A stretch of 34,549 nucleotides of DNA from JAKSSE01 sp045597645. GTDB taxonomy: Bacteria; Bacillota; Clostridia; Lachnospirales; Lachnospiraceae. Of the stretch, positions 14,958-22,945 are shown in pieces (the first letter of the stretch is position 1; every line of letters starts with the position of its first letter). The position numbers were made by a program, and so were the translations under genes. The notes under the pieces are model-generated. The model was not told the DNA's origin, did not search any database, and saw only the letters and a list, made by a program, of their open reading frames with translations. The stretch spans positions 1 through 34,549 of the forward strand of contig JAZLKM010000031.1 of assembly GCA_045597645.1 (NCBI GenBank), written 5' to 3'.

Positions 14958-15587
14958 TTATAGCCAGACTCCTATCATTGACTGCACCTTTTTAGCCACC
15001 TTACGCTCTCTTGCGTACTCCATTAGCTTTGCTACGTCCTTGGTTTCGTCCATTATATAGCTCCAGACAGCCGTCTTAAATATCTGCCCATCCAGTTTCT
15101 CTTCATATTTTAATACATCGCAAACCAGCCTATCCTTTGTGTATATCTGCATGGTTTGCCCGCCATGCGTGATATTAGTCACGCCAAGCTTTAACACCTC
15201 TGGCTCGGTGTAATACGGCTTTACTATAGGGTAATCCATTTTGAATCTTGACTTCGATGTGTTCTTATCCACTGCCAGCATCCAAGTGTACGGCTTGTCC
15301 TTAATTATGCCATAAGCATAGAGCGCGCTCTCCATAGTAAGTACCGCATCGGGATATAGCTTAACAAGCAACTCCTCCTCTGTATATTTCTCATCAGGCA
15401 GCGCATAATATCCATTCTTTACACGTTTAATGGAACCTCTCTCCATCATCTCCATGAGGAGCCTGTAATCAATGTCCAACTTCATCAGGTCTGCTGTACG
15501 TACCAGGCCGCCATGGTCCAATATATACTCACAGACCATTTGCTCTTGATCTAGCTTCTTTTGACTAAATAGGATTTCTTTGCTCAT
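14958..15587 (-). CDS. AbiEi-like antitoxin/transcriptional regulator
   Basis: 209 aa. The N-terminal winged helix (VCEYILDHGGLVRTADLMKL, LLMEMMERGSIKRVKNGYYA) and a C-terminal domain with TMESALYAYGII and IYTKDRLVCDVLKYEEKL match the AbiEi antitoxin layout: MESAL, and the DR-x-x-x-D motif. AbiEi proteins bind inverted repeats in their own promoter. It abuts the AbiEii-like gene (zero gap) and is first in the long operon, downstream of the promoter at 15620-15648. It may therefore control the decarboxylase-holB-rsmI-fbp operon. Confidence 0.78.
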   Translation of the reverse strand: MSKEILFSQKKLDQEQMVCEYILDHGGLVRTADLMKLDIDYRLLMEMMERGSIKRVKNGYYALPDEKYTEEELLVKLYPDAVLTMESALYAYGIIKDKPYTWMLAVDKNTSKSRFKMDYPIVKPYYTEPEVLKLGVTNITHGGQTMQIYTKDRLVCDVLKYEEKLDGQIFKTAVWSYIMDETKDVAKLMEYARERKVAKKVQSMIGVWL

Positions 15588-15619
15588 TTCCGCTTCACCT
15601 CTTTTGATGTGGTAATTTT

Positions 15620-15648
15620 AGTATAAATCAAACTGTCATTAATAGCAA
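15620..15648 (-). promoter_or_regulatory. Promoter of the 10-kb minus-strand operon
   Basis: Minus strand TTGCTA (15648-15643), 17 bases, TATACT (15625-15620), 33 bases ahead of the AbiEi-like start. Its -35 stands back to back with that of the divergent promoter. Confidence 0.65.
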
Positions 15649-15655
15649 TCTCGCC

Positions 15656-15684
15656 TTGATTTGTCCTCAAATTTGTCGTATTAT
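15656..15684 (+). promoter_or_regulatory. Promoter of the ArgR-like gene
   Basis: TTGATT (15656-15661), 17 bases, TATTAT (15679-15684). The two -35 boxes are only 7 bases apart, so one bound regulator could affect both directions. Confidence 0.7.
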
Positions 15685-15721
15685 CTATTAAAAGACATTT
15701 ATAAAGAAAAAGGTGCTGATA

Positions 15722-16237
15722 ATGGACATTACAAACGACAGCTCTTCCAGATTAACTCCCACGCGAAAAGCCTGCGAAGACATCATACGACGTATATTGA
15801 TAACAGAAGTCCTGGAGACAGGTGGTAATCATCATTTCAAAAAATCATCTGACTTTCTTTCATATTTTGAGTCTCTATATCCTGCTTCCGCTGCATTAAC
15901 TAAGCAAGTACAACGAGCAGTGAAATCCATGGATATGCCAAAGGACGCTTCTGGTTACTATATTATTGGCAAGACCTCCGATCAGATGGAAGAGGACAAT
16001 GAGATGAAGGACCTGCTCTTTAAGTCAGGAGCCACTCTAGTACCCACTGGTTCGTGTGAGACTCTTTTGCTGCGTACTGGAAACAAAGAGCGATCTTATC
16101 TCCTTAGCCTTTTTGAGAGTTCATCTACATTTGAAGATAAATTTTTCACTGCTATCGAGACCTGCAATGGAATTCTCTTTTTTACAGATAATGCCAGCAA
16201 ATTAGAGTCCGTGCTGAAGCAATTCCTAGCAGACTAG
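15722..16237 (+). CDS. Divergent ArgR-like regulator
   Basis: 171 aa from ATG 15722, chosen because AAGGTG lies 7 bases upstream; a GTG at 15713 overlaps that site. The layout fits ArgR: an N-terminal winged-helix part (SSDFLSYFESLYPASAALTK, AVKSMDMPKDASGYYIIG) and a C-terminal oligomerisation-like part (LLLRTGNKERSYLLSLFES, FFTAIETCNGILFFTD, LESVLKQFLA). The arginine-binding GTIAGDDT motif of true ArgR is replaced by TAIETCNG, so arginine sensing is doubtful. It is the only plus-strand gene for several kb and faces the AbiEi-like operon from a shared promoter region. Weak similarity; could be another wHTH regulator. Confidence 0.5.
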   Translation: MDITNDSSSRLTPTRKACEDIIRRILITEVLETGGNHHFKKSSDFLSYFESLYPASAALTKQVQRAVKSMDMPKDASGYYIIGKTSDQMEEDNEMKDLLFKSGATLVPTGSCETLLLRTGNKERSYLLSLFESSSTFEDKFFTAIETCNGILFFTDNASKLESVLKQFLAD

Positions 16238-16279
16238 CCCTTTCGCTTACCTATTTCTTTGAAAAAATGCCCTCTTATA

Positions 16280-16303
16280 GCGAATTGTCTGACAATTTAT
16301 CGC
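16280..16303. repeat. Perfect palindrome downstream of the ArgR-like gene
   Basis: AATTGTC-T-GACAATT (16283-16297) is a perfect 7+1+7 inverted repeat, with further GCGA/TCGC complementarity outside it. It has no T-tract, so it is not itself a terminator. Confidence 0.6.
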
Positions 16304-16325
16304 AAACATCAAGATGTCCATAAAT

Positions 16326-16368
16326 AAAAAATGCGACGAATCTTTCTTTTCATTTCGTCGCATTTTTT
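16326..16368. terminator. Bidirectional terminator between convergent genes
   Basis: AAAAATGCGACGAA / TTCGTCGCATTTTT stem, 13-base loop, A/T tracts on both sides. It serves the ArgR-like gene on plus and the D,D-carboxypeptidase gene on minus. Confidence 0.9.
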
Positions 16369-16389
16369 TATTTCTGTCTTATATATTGT

Positions 16390-17877
16390 CTATCTAAATA
16401 TATTTGTGTCGTTTCTCCGCATTCTATTTCGCTTTTTTCTACGCCTTGATTGTCTTAATGCAAGATTATTCTCAATAACCTTATATTTTGGACCTCTATC
16501 ACGTCGTCTCCACTTTTTTATAATAAATCTATAGAGTATTCTACCTAATACTACCAGCAAAATGAGTACTATTATTGATGCCAGAATGATCGCTGCCATC
16601 CTTATTATATCTGACCACATAAGTCCGATTTTTTGCTTGCCAAGAGTCTTTTCACTCTTTTCATCACTGGTCGTTACCGCTGTCACCTCAGTGAAGTCAA
16701 AGGTTCTTGTGTCGATCTTTTGTACCTTGAGGTCAGCTGCTCCTACGTTTCTATCGCCATAGGTGTAATTAAGGGTAGCTATTACATCCTCACCATCAAC
16801 GTCATAGGATATGGTGCTCACAGCATCCTCAAACGATGCTGTCTTAGGTAAGACTATTAATCCTGCTTCGTCTACACCTAAAAACTCCATGCTCTCACTA
16901 AGAGGTCCTGCCGTCGCTCCCTCATTTATGTTAACCTCATTTTCCGCTACGGAATATGCCGCGAAGTTATCAAAGCAATAGTCAAACAGATTCGTCGTAT
17001 CTTCGTAATTTCCCGCACCACTACTGTTATTTAATGTTACACAGATTAATTTCAGATTTCCTTTTTCTGCAAATGTAACCAGCGTGTTGTTTGCCTGCGT
17101 AGTGTATCCTGTCTTGCCACCTGTACAGTATTCATACAAGTGCTTTCTGGTCTTAAGCGGATATAGCATCTGATGGTGGTTCTGAAGGTATGTCTCAGTA
17201 TCCGGATGCTTGTTTGTCTTAGGTATAGTATAGGTCTTGGTACCTGCTATTCTGCAGAATTCCTCATTTTCACACGCTGCCCTGGCTATTATGGCCATAT
17301 CATATGCACAAGTGTAATGATCCGGATCGTGAAGTCCATGCGAATTTGCGAAGTGAGTGTTAATGCACCCCAACTCTGCCGCTTTTTCATTCATCAGCCT
17401 AGCAAAGCTCTCCATGTCTCCTGCCACGTGTTCAGCCAACGCATATGCGCACTCGTTAGCTGACTCAAGCATCATACCGTAGAGAGTCCACTCCACCGTC
17501 ATCTCCTCCCCTTGGTCTCTCGCGATAGAGGAATCTCCCTTGAGGAATCCAACCTTGTGAACGGAGTCGTAGGAAAACGTCACTATGTCGTCCAAGCTGC
17601 ACCTCTCAAGGACGATTAGCGCTGTCATAATCTTGGTTATACTCGCTGGGTACTGCGCCTTATCCGTATTCTTCTCATAAAGAATAGTCCCAGTAGTAGC
17701 CTCCATTATTATCGCTGAATCTGCTGATACTGACGGACCTGCTGGCCAATACTCTACTACAGCTGCCTCTGCCTCAGGCTCTGCTGGCGCCTCGGTGGCA
17801 TAGCTCTTGCCAAAAGGTGCAATCAGCATAATAGCTGTCAGCATAAAATATGGGATTTTTCGGAGCAATTGCTTCAA
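16390..17877 (-). CDS. Serine-type D-alanyl-D-alanine carboxypeptidase (peptidase S11)
   Basis: 495 aa, long for the family. Trims the terminal D-Ala of peptidoglycan stem peptides outside the membrane. N-terminal signal peptide (about 1-27) ending before TEAPAEPE; catalytic SITK (79-82), SAN (139-141), KTG (255-257). After the penicillin-binding domain comes a beta-rich domain (about 330-400), then a transmembrane helix (AAIILASIIVLILLVVLG) and a strongly basic cytoplasmic tail of about 45 residues rich in Arg/Lys. The C-terminal true membrane helix replaces the amphipathic anchor usual in DacA. Start is TTG with GAGG eight bases upstream. Confidence 0.93.
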   Translation of the reverse strand: MKQLLRKIPYFMLTAIMLIAPFGKSYATEAPAEPEAEAAVVEYWPAGPSVSADSAIIMEATTGTILYEKNTDKAQYPASITKIMTALIVLERCSLDDIVTFSYDSVHKVGFLKGDSSIARDQGEEMTVEWTLYGMMLESANECAYALAEHVAGDMESFARLMNEKAAELGCINTHFANSHGLHDPDHYTCAYDMAIIARAACENEEFCRIAGTKTYTIPKTNKHPDTETYLQNHHQMLYPLKTRKHLYEYCTGGKTGYTTQANNTLVTFAEKGNLKLICVTLNNSSGAGNYEDTTNLFDYCFDNFAAYSVAENEVNINEGATAGPLSESMEFLGVDEAGLIVLPKTASFEDAVSTISYDVDGEDVIATLNYTYGDRNVGAADLKVQKIDTRTFDFTEVTAVTTSDEKSEKTLGKQKIGLMWSDIIRMAAIILASIIVLILLVVLGRILYRFIIKKWRRRDRGPKYKVIENNLALRQSRRRKKRNRMRRNDTNIFR

Positions 17878-17913
17878 AATATTATCCTCGTTTCAGATGA
17901 TTTTTACTCGTTC

Positions 17914-17943
17914 ATTCTAACATAGAGCCTACTTTATACACAA
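17914..17943 (-). promoter_or_regulatory. Candidate promoter of the carboxypeptidase gene
   Basis: Minus strand TTGTGT, 18 bases, TAGAAT. It overlaps the 3' end of the acyltransferase gene. Confidence 0.4.
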
Positions 17944-18921
17944 CTTGTCTGGGTAGAAAATATAGCGCACCCAGCCAAACAGTCGTGTACATTCAAACAA
18001 CCAGATAACCACTGATGTCAGTGTGAGTTGCAGCAAAAGCGTTAACAGCAGCTCTATAATCCCATTATGTAAACCAAACTTTCCGGTCAACAACGTAAAT
18101 AGTATGTTTTGCGTCAGTCCATGCACCATGTACAGAACCATACTGTATTTTCCAAAAAAGCAAAACATCTCTCTTCTCTTGATATCTGGCAATAGCAAAA
18201 GCAATATCATCAAAGAACTTCCAATAAACAACTTAGATATGATATCAACTCTAGCGAGATCTGCTCCACTCCACAATAATCCGAATACTATAAGCACAGC
18301 GCAAATTGGCATTGTCAGCTTTTTTCTCTTTGCCAGTTCACATTTTGAAGCAACGCATCCTATAGAAAAGAACACTCCATATGACATATAGTTCACTACT
18401 TGAACGTATCCGAACCAAATCATCAGAATTGCCGTGATTATGTAAACCACATGCGCCACAAGCGGCACCCGCATCTTGCTTGCCACTATATAGACTAGTC
18501 GAATCATCAAAAGACTTAAAAGGAACCATTCCAGCCTTCCGTTGCCATACCAGGCTAGTCTAACTATTCCCAAAGGACTAGTGTCCAAAGGCACCTGTAA
18601 ATCAGTTCCAACAACGCTTGCCAGTAAACGTTCCAGAAAATATACGTACGTCAGAATTAAAAAAGGAACATATAATGCCAGCAAATTCTTTACTACCAGC
18701 TTTCCTATCTTCGTATCTCTATTTATTTTCCCTTGGATTAAATAGCCTGACAGGCCAAAGAGTATGGGCATATGTATTTCATAGATTGCTTGGAATGCCA
18801 CATGCCACCCTGGAGCAGTTACTACACCCTTGCCCTCAAGTATGCCAATTTCGTGGCCTATGACTACCAATATCATAGCCAAGCCTCTGAATAGATCCAG
18901 ATTGTTTCGTCTTTGCATCAA
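17929..18921 (-). CDS. Acyltransferase 3 family membrane protein
   Basis: 330 aa with about ten hydrophobic segments. Family members O-acylate surface sugars or other envelope acceptors across the membrane. The N-terminus NNLDLFRGLAMILVVIGHE carries the conserved family pattern LDxxRGxA...VxxGH, whose His is thought to be catalytic. The C-terminal helices include FFGKYSMVLYMVHGL, also typical. Substrate unknown. It overlaps the methyltransferase gene by 4 bases, so the two are co-translated. Two copies of the dispersed motif lie inside it. Confidence 0.9.
   Translation of the reverse strand: MMQRRNNLDLFRGLAMILVVIGHEIGILEGKGVVTAPGWHVAFQAIYEIHMPILFGLSGYLIQGKINRDTKIGKLVVKNLLALYVPFLILTYVYFLERLLASVVGTDLQVPLDTSPLGIVRLAWYGNGRLEWFLLSLLMIRLVYIVASKMRVPLVAHVVYIITAILMIWFGYVQVVNYMSYGVFFSIGCVASKCELAKRKKLTMPICAVLIVFGLLWSGADLARVDIISKLFIGSSLMILLLLLPDIKRREMFCFFGKYSMVLYMVHGLTQNILFTLLTGKFGLHNGIIELLLTLLLQLTLTSVVIWLFECTRLFGWVRYIFYPDKLCIK
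18065..18075 (+). repeat. Dispersed TTATGTAAACC motif, copy 7
   Basis: Plus strand within the acyltransferase gene, read by the gene as G-L-H-N. Confidence 0.8.
18438..18448 (+). repeat. Dispersed TTATGTAAACC motif, copy 8
   Basis: Plus strand within the acyltransferase gene, read as V-Y-I, the third possible frame. Confidence 0.8.
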
Positions 18922-19691
18922 AGGCTCCTTTGTCTATGTGCTTCATACATAAGAATACCTGCAGCCATGCCTGCATTTAAGGATTCTATCTGCCCTTCCA
19001 TCGGGATAATGAGATACTCATCAGCCTTGCTTGCAATCTCATCCGATAGTCCGTTACCCTCATTTCCTATCAAAAATCCAGCAGGAATATTATAGTTGCA
19101 CTCACTATAACTATGTTTTCCCTTAAGATGCGCTGCATAGAGCTTTACACCTCTATTTTTCAATTCATCCAAGGCACAAGGCAGGTTTGCCGCCACAATA
19201 TGCGGCATTCTGAATATACTACTCATCGTGGCTCGAACTACTTTTGGACTATAAACATCAACAGTGTCGGTTGACATAATTATGCCAGACGCCCCTGCTG
19301 CCTCCGCTGTCCTTATCATTGTTCCAAGGTTACCCGGATCTTGCACTGTTTCCGTAATAAGAATCAGCGGTTTCTCTGTAAGCATATCTTCCATAGAGTA
19401 ACTTGGCATTTTTGCAACCGCTAATACTCCCTGAGGCGTGTTTGTATCCGCCATATAGTTAAATACCTGGTCTGAAACCACCTCTGCATTTTCTCTAATC
19501 AACAGCATCTGCCCCGATTCGGTCTTAGAAAATGCCTCTGTCATGTATATCTCTGTCAAAAGCTCTGCCGGTGCATCCTTTACCAGGCGCTCGCCTTCTA
19601 TGACAAACAGTTTCTGCTCTTTTCTTGCCTTGCCCTTCTTCATTAGAAGTGCCACGTTCTTAACTCTTGAATTCGATGTGCTTGTAATCAT
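18918..19691 (-). CDS. SpoU/TrmH-family rRNA or tRNA 2'-O-methyltransferase
   Basis: 257 aa. SPOUT fold with an N-terminal RNA-binding substrate domain. N-term TSTSNSRVKNVALLMKKGKA and FVIEGERLVKDA are typical of the RlmB/YsgA-type branch. The three motifs are clear: DPGNLGTMIRTAEAAG, FLIGNEGNGLSDE and IPMEGQIESLNAGMAAGIL (ordinarily ESLNVxVAAxI). Ribosome site ACAGGAT is short and close to the ATG. Target nucleotide not predictable. Confidence 0.93.
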   Translation of the reverse strand: MITSTSNSRVKNVALLMKKGKARKEQKLFVIEGERLVKDAPAELLTEIYMTEAFSKTESGQMLLIRENAEVVSDQVFNYMADTNTPQGVLAVAKMPSYSMEDMLTEKPLILITETVQDPGNLGTMIRTAEAAGASGIIMSTDTVDVYSPKVVRATMSSIFRMPHIVAANLPCALDELKNRGVKLYAAHLKGKHSYSECNYNIPAGFLIGNEGNGLSDEIASKADEYLIIPMEGQIESLNAGMAAGILMYEAHRQRSL

Positions 19692-19710
19692 ATCCTGTAA
19701 AAATTATAAT
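19682..19710 (+). promoter_or_regulatory. Promoter of folA
   Basis: TTGTAA (19682-19687), 17 bases, TATAAT (19705-19710), inside the 5' end of the divergent methyltransferase gene. It leaves about 20 bases of leader before the folA ATG. Confidence 0.75.
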
Positions 19711-19736
19711 AAGAGAAATCTTTATTGGAGGTACAT

Positions 19737-20204
19737 ATGTTAGGACTTATTGTTGCAATGGCAAAAAACAGAACCATTGGAAAAGATGGGCAGATTCCAT
19801 GGCGCATCAAAGGTGAGCAAAAGCGCTTTCGCGAGCTCACAACAGGTAATACCATAATAATGGGGCGTCGCTCTTATGAAGAAATCGGCCATCCTCTTCC
19901 TAACCGTATGAATATTATAGTATCAAATACCAAAAATTTCGATGCCGAAAATTGCATTACAGTAAAAAGTTTGGAAGAAGCCTTAGAAAAGGCTGGTGAC
20001 GGCGATGTTTATATCTGCGGAGGCGCTGGTCTTTACAAAGAAGCTGCTCCTTTAGTTGACATAATGTATATTACTGAGATAGATGCCACCATTGAGGGTG
20101 ACACTTTCTTTCCAGAGTTCAATGCAGAGGATTTTGTTCGTACTGTAGACGAGCATATCGATGGCGATATACCATATGATTATGTGACATATACTAGAAA
20201 ATAA
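19737..20204 (+). CDS. folA: Dihydrofolate reductase
   Basis: 155 aa from ATG 19737; GGAGG lies five bases upstream. An upstream in-frame TTG would bury that site and is rejected. NADPH-dependent reduction of dihydrofolate. Seen: LIVAMAKNRTIGKDGQIPW, an acidic Glu in the EQKRFRE helix in place of E. coli Asp27, TIIMGRRSYEEIG, the NADPH loop YICGGAGLYKEA, and DTFFPEF. A single-gene transcript with its own promoter and terminator; no thyA nearby. Confidence 0.97.
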   Translation: MLGLIVAMAKNRTIGKDGQIPWRIKGEQKRFRELTTGNTIIMGRRSYEEIGHPLPNRMNIIVSNTKNFDAENCITVKSLEEALEKAGDGDVYICGGAGLYKEAAPLVDIMYITEIDATIEGDTFFPEFNAEDFVRTVDEHIDGDIPYDYVTYTRK

Positions 20205-20246
20205 GTCAAAGTCCTACTTTCTTCTTACTTATTCGAACCACAAAAT

Positions 20247-20286
20247 AAGCGGTAATTGAATGCCTGTATACATTCGATTACCGCTT
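20247..20286. terminator. Terminator shared by folA and the convergent synthase gene
   Basis: 16-bp stem AAGCGGTAATTGAATG / CATTCGATTACCGCTT with one mismatch and an 8-base loop, T run after it on the plus strand and a weaker one (TTATTTTG) on the minus strand. Confidence 0.88.
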
Positions 20287-20317
20287 TTAATTCATTATTT
20301 TAAGCTAATCTGTCAGC

Positions 20318-21760
20318 CTATACTGTTGCTTCCTTTATCTTCTGGGCAGCTACTGTATCAAGGCCGAGCTCCTCAACCACTTCTTTCATCACAGTGATAA
20401 GCTCCTTATCAGTCATAACCGTTACACGGCCGCCTTCATACTCATTATCAACCCATGCTTTAACAGAGGATACTATCTCATCAGACTTGCTGACACAATC
20501 ATCGCCCTTAAGTCTAAAGTAAGTATTCATCCAATGAGCAATTCCTGCAAGACCTGAGGTATTAGATACAGCACAAAGCACCGGTCTATTAAGGAATTTC
20601 TCAGTGTCGAAGATATTGTAAATTTCCTCGTTCTTGAGAAGTCCATCTGCGTGGATGCCTGCTCTTGTTACATTAAAGTTCCTTCCTACAAAAGGTGTAC
20701 GCTCCGGAATATGATATCCAATCTCCTTCTCATAGTACTCAGCCAACTCAGTAATAACTGTAGTATCCATACCATTTAGGTCACCCTTGAGCTGTGCATA
20801 CTCAAATACCATCGCCTCAAGCGGGGTGTTTCCAGTACGCTCTCCTATACCAAAGAGTGATGTATTTACACCGCAGCATCCATAAAGCCATGAAGTTGTA
20901 GAATTAACGACTGCTTTATAGAAATCATTATGGCCATGCCACTCAATATTTTCATGTGGTACACCACCATGAGTGTGAATTGCATATATGATACCCGGTA
21001 CGCTTCGAGGGATAACTGCTCCTGGATAGTTAACACCGTATCCCATGGTATCGCAGGCTCTTACCTTAATCGGTATGCCATACTGCTCCTGCAGCTTCAT
21101 AAGCTCCATACAGAACGGCACTACGTAGCCATATATGTCTGCCCTGGTAATATCTTCCAGATGACATCTTGGGCTAATACCCTCCTCAAGACAATCTCTG
21201 ATGACTGACAGATAGTGATCCATCGCCTGTCTGCGGGTCATTTTCAATTTAAAGAAAATATGATAATCGGAACAGCTTACAAGAATACCCGTCTCAGGCA
21301 TACCCAGCTCTTTTACAAGCTTAAAGTCTTCCTTACTGGCACGAATCCAGCTTGTAACCTCAGGAAACTTGTAGCCTCTCTCCATACATTTGTATACCGC
21401 GTCTCTGTCCTTCTTGCTGTATAAAAAGAACTCACTAGCGCGAATCATGCCGTTTGGACCACCTAATCTGTGCAGATAATCATATATTGTAACTATCTGC
21501 TCTGTGGTATATGGCGCTCTAGACTGCTGGCCGTCACGGAAGGTTGTATCTGTAATCCAGATATCCTTTGGCATATCATGAGGTACTGTCCTGTCATTAA
21601 AAGGTATCTTCGGTATCTCTGAATAAGGAAACATATTTCTGAATGCATTCGGTTTTTGAACGTCATCCAGTATATACATATGCTCCTCTATCTGAAGCAA
21701 ATTGTTTCTCTCGTTTAATGATACTGGTCTGTTCTGGAAGTAACCCTCATCTCTTATCAT
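20318..21760 (-). CDS. HMGL-like acyl-CoA condensing enzyme (isopropylmalate/homocitrate/Re-citrate synthase family)
   Basis: 480 aa. Family enzymes condense acetyl-CoA with a 2-oxo acid at a divalent metal. Metal-site motifs are visible: TDTTFRDGQQS (70-80, with Gln where most have Glu in DGEQ) and HGHND (275-279), plus RACDTMGYG near 235 and GERTGNTPLEAM. The first 65 residues form an extension not found in LeuA or NifV, and the LeuA C-terminal regulatory domain is missing. So it is unlikely to be LeuA; Re-citrate synthase of the second, non-kluyveri type or an uncharacterised relative are candidates. Single gene with a strong promoter and GGAGG. Confidence 0.8.
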   Translation of the reverse strand: MIRDEGYFQNRPVSLNERNNLLQIEEHMYILDDVQKPNAFRNMFPYSEIPKIPFNDRTVPHDMPKDIWITDTTFRDGQQSRAPYTTEQIVTIYDYLHRLGGPNGMIRASEFFLYSKKDRDAVYKCMERGYKFPEVTSWIRASKEDFKLVKELGMPETGILVSCSDYHIFFKLKMTRRQAMDHYLSVIRDCLEEGISPRCHLEDITRADIYGYVVPFCMELMKLQEQYGIPIKVRACDTMGYGVNYPGAVIPRSVPGIIYAIHTHGGVPHENIEWHGHNDFYKAVVNSTTSWLYGCCGVNTSLFGIGERTGNTPLEAMVFEYAQLKGDLNGMDTTVITELAEYYEKEIGYHIPERTPFVGRNFNVTRAGIHADGLLKNEEIYNIFDTEKFLNRPVLCAVSNTSGLAGIAHWMNTYFRLKGDDCVSKSDEIVSSVKAWVDNEYEGGRVTVMTDKELITVMKEVVEELGLDTVAAQKIKEATV

Positions 21761-21802
21761 AGCTTTTCCTCCGCATTTCGAGCCTTTTGAGTAATTGTCT
21801 GA

Positions 21803-21831
21803 ATTATATATTCACTTTTTTTCTTTTTCAA
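21803..21831 (-). promoter_or_regulatory. Promoter of the HMGL-like synthase gene
   Basis: Minus strand TTGAAA (21831-21826), 17 bases, TATAAT (21808-21803), about 45 bases before the start; near consensus. Confidence 0.82.
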
Positions 21832-21947
21832 TGGTTACTATTCACAATAACTTCGCCTATATATGGCATTTAGAGGACATATTTCTTGCGAAAGCCACGA
21901 TTATATGGTAAAAAGAATAACGACTTTGCAAAAAGAGGTTATATATA

Positions 21948-22811
21948 ATGAAGAGATTATTACTGTGCACAACATTACTTGTAGGTTCTATCCTATTTTT
22001 TACAGGATGTGGCCACGAACACGAATGGCTTGAAGCCACCTGTACTGCGCCTAAGACCTGCAACACCTGCGGAGAAATCGAAGGTGAGCCTTTAGGCCAC
22101 GATATGGCCGAAGCCACCTGTACTACTCCTGAAAAGTGCCAAAGGTGTGGCTTTATCGTAGGCGCAGCACTTGGGCACGACTGGATTCCTGCAAACTTCC
22201 AGGATCCCGCCACCTGCTCTAGATGTGGTGAGACAGACGGTGAGCCGCTGCATGCAGAGTTCCTTGAAAGAATGCCGGATGCGCAGTTTATGACGCTCGG
22301 AGAGACCTATGATTATCAGACAATCTGCTATGATAATACATCTTCTCTCACCACCGGCAAGCTCACTGTGACTGAATATAATACATTCGCATCTGACGAC
22401 TCTCACCCCGGCGTCGACGGTTATGAATGGAAGGTAGTAAAATATAAGATTTCCTTTTCGGATACGAACTCATATTTCTATGGTGCATCTGTAGGAAAAA
22501 GCTCTGAGGATTTTTACAACACTATAGATCACGATGCATCTGCCTATAAGGGAGATGATGGCAATACTCACTTTACTGTTACCTTTGGCGGAGAGGACTA
22601 TGACAAGTGCTTGTCTTATCCGGAATCCACAGAATGGGTTACCACTCTTTCAAACAAAACCATTACACAGTATGGTGCGATGCATTATCTACTCCCTGTC
22701 GGCTATGATGGTCAGCTCGTATGCTGGTACAGCAGAGAGCATTCCTGGGAGGATGGCATGACAATATTTGATGTGGCAACTGATACAGCACTATTTTTCA
22801 GGTTGGATTGA
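21948..22811 (+). CDS. Lipoprotein with three doubled-CxxCG repeats
   Basis: 287 aa. Signal peptide with lipobox FTGC (Cys21), so probably anchored outside the membrane. Residues 23-104 hold three roughly 25-residue repeats of the type H-x-W-x-x-A-x-C-x-x-P-x-x-C-x-x-CG...G-x-x-LGH: Cys-Cys-Cys patterns suited to bind zinc, the third copy lacking its first Cys. Such repeats are common in firmicute surface proteins but their job is unknown. The remaining 180 residues are beta-rich and unrecognised. GAGG lies ten bases before the ATG; no clear promoter. Single gene with its own terminator. Confidence 0.8.
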   Translation: MKRLLLCTTLLVGSILFFTGCGHEHEWLEATCTAPKTCNTCGEIEGEPLGHDMAEATCTTPEKCQRCGFIVGAALGHDWIPANFQDPATCSRCGETDGEPLHAEFLERMPDAQFMTLGETYDYQTICYDNTSSLTTGKLTVTEYNTFASDDSHPGVDGYEWKVVKYKISFSDTNSYFYGASVGKSSEDFYNTIDHDASAYKGDDGNTHFTVTFGGEDYDKCLSYPESTEWVTTLSNKTITQYGAMHYLLPVGYDGQLVCWYSREHSWEDGMTIFDVATDTALFFRLD

Positions 22812-22878
22812 TAGTTGACATAACTTAAATGCGGCACGCAATTGTTCTCTTTCATGGTTAAGTAAATCAACAAAAATA

Positions 22879-22901
22879 GGGCCTTCCAATGTGGAAGGCC
22901 C
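22879..22901. terminator. Terminator shared by the lipoprotein and sulfosugar operons
   Basis: Perfect GGGCCTTCC / GGAAGGCCC stem, 5-base loop. TTTACTTTT follows on plus and TATTTTTG on minus, so it works both ways. Confidence 0.9.
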
Positions 22902-22945
22902 TTTACTTTTATGGTTCATTAGAATCAGTAAGTGTAATTATCTAA

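Noticed and set aside
22030..22260. Tandem repeats in the lipoprotein gene as a CRISPR-like array
   Set aside because: They are in-frame protein repeats (CxxCG units) with diverged DNA; no identical repeats with unique spacers.
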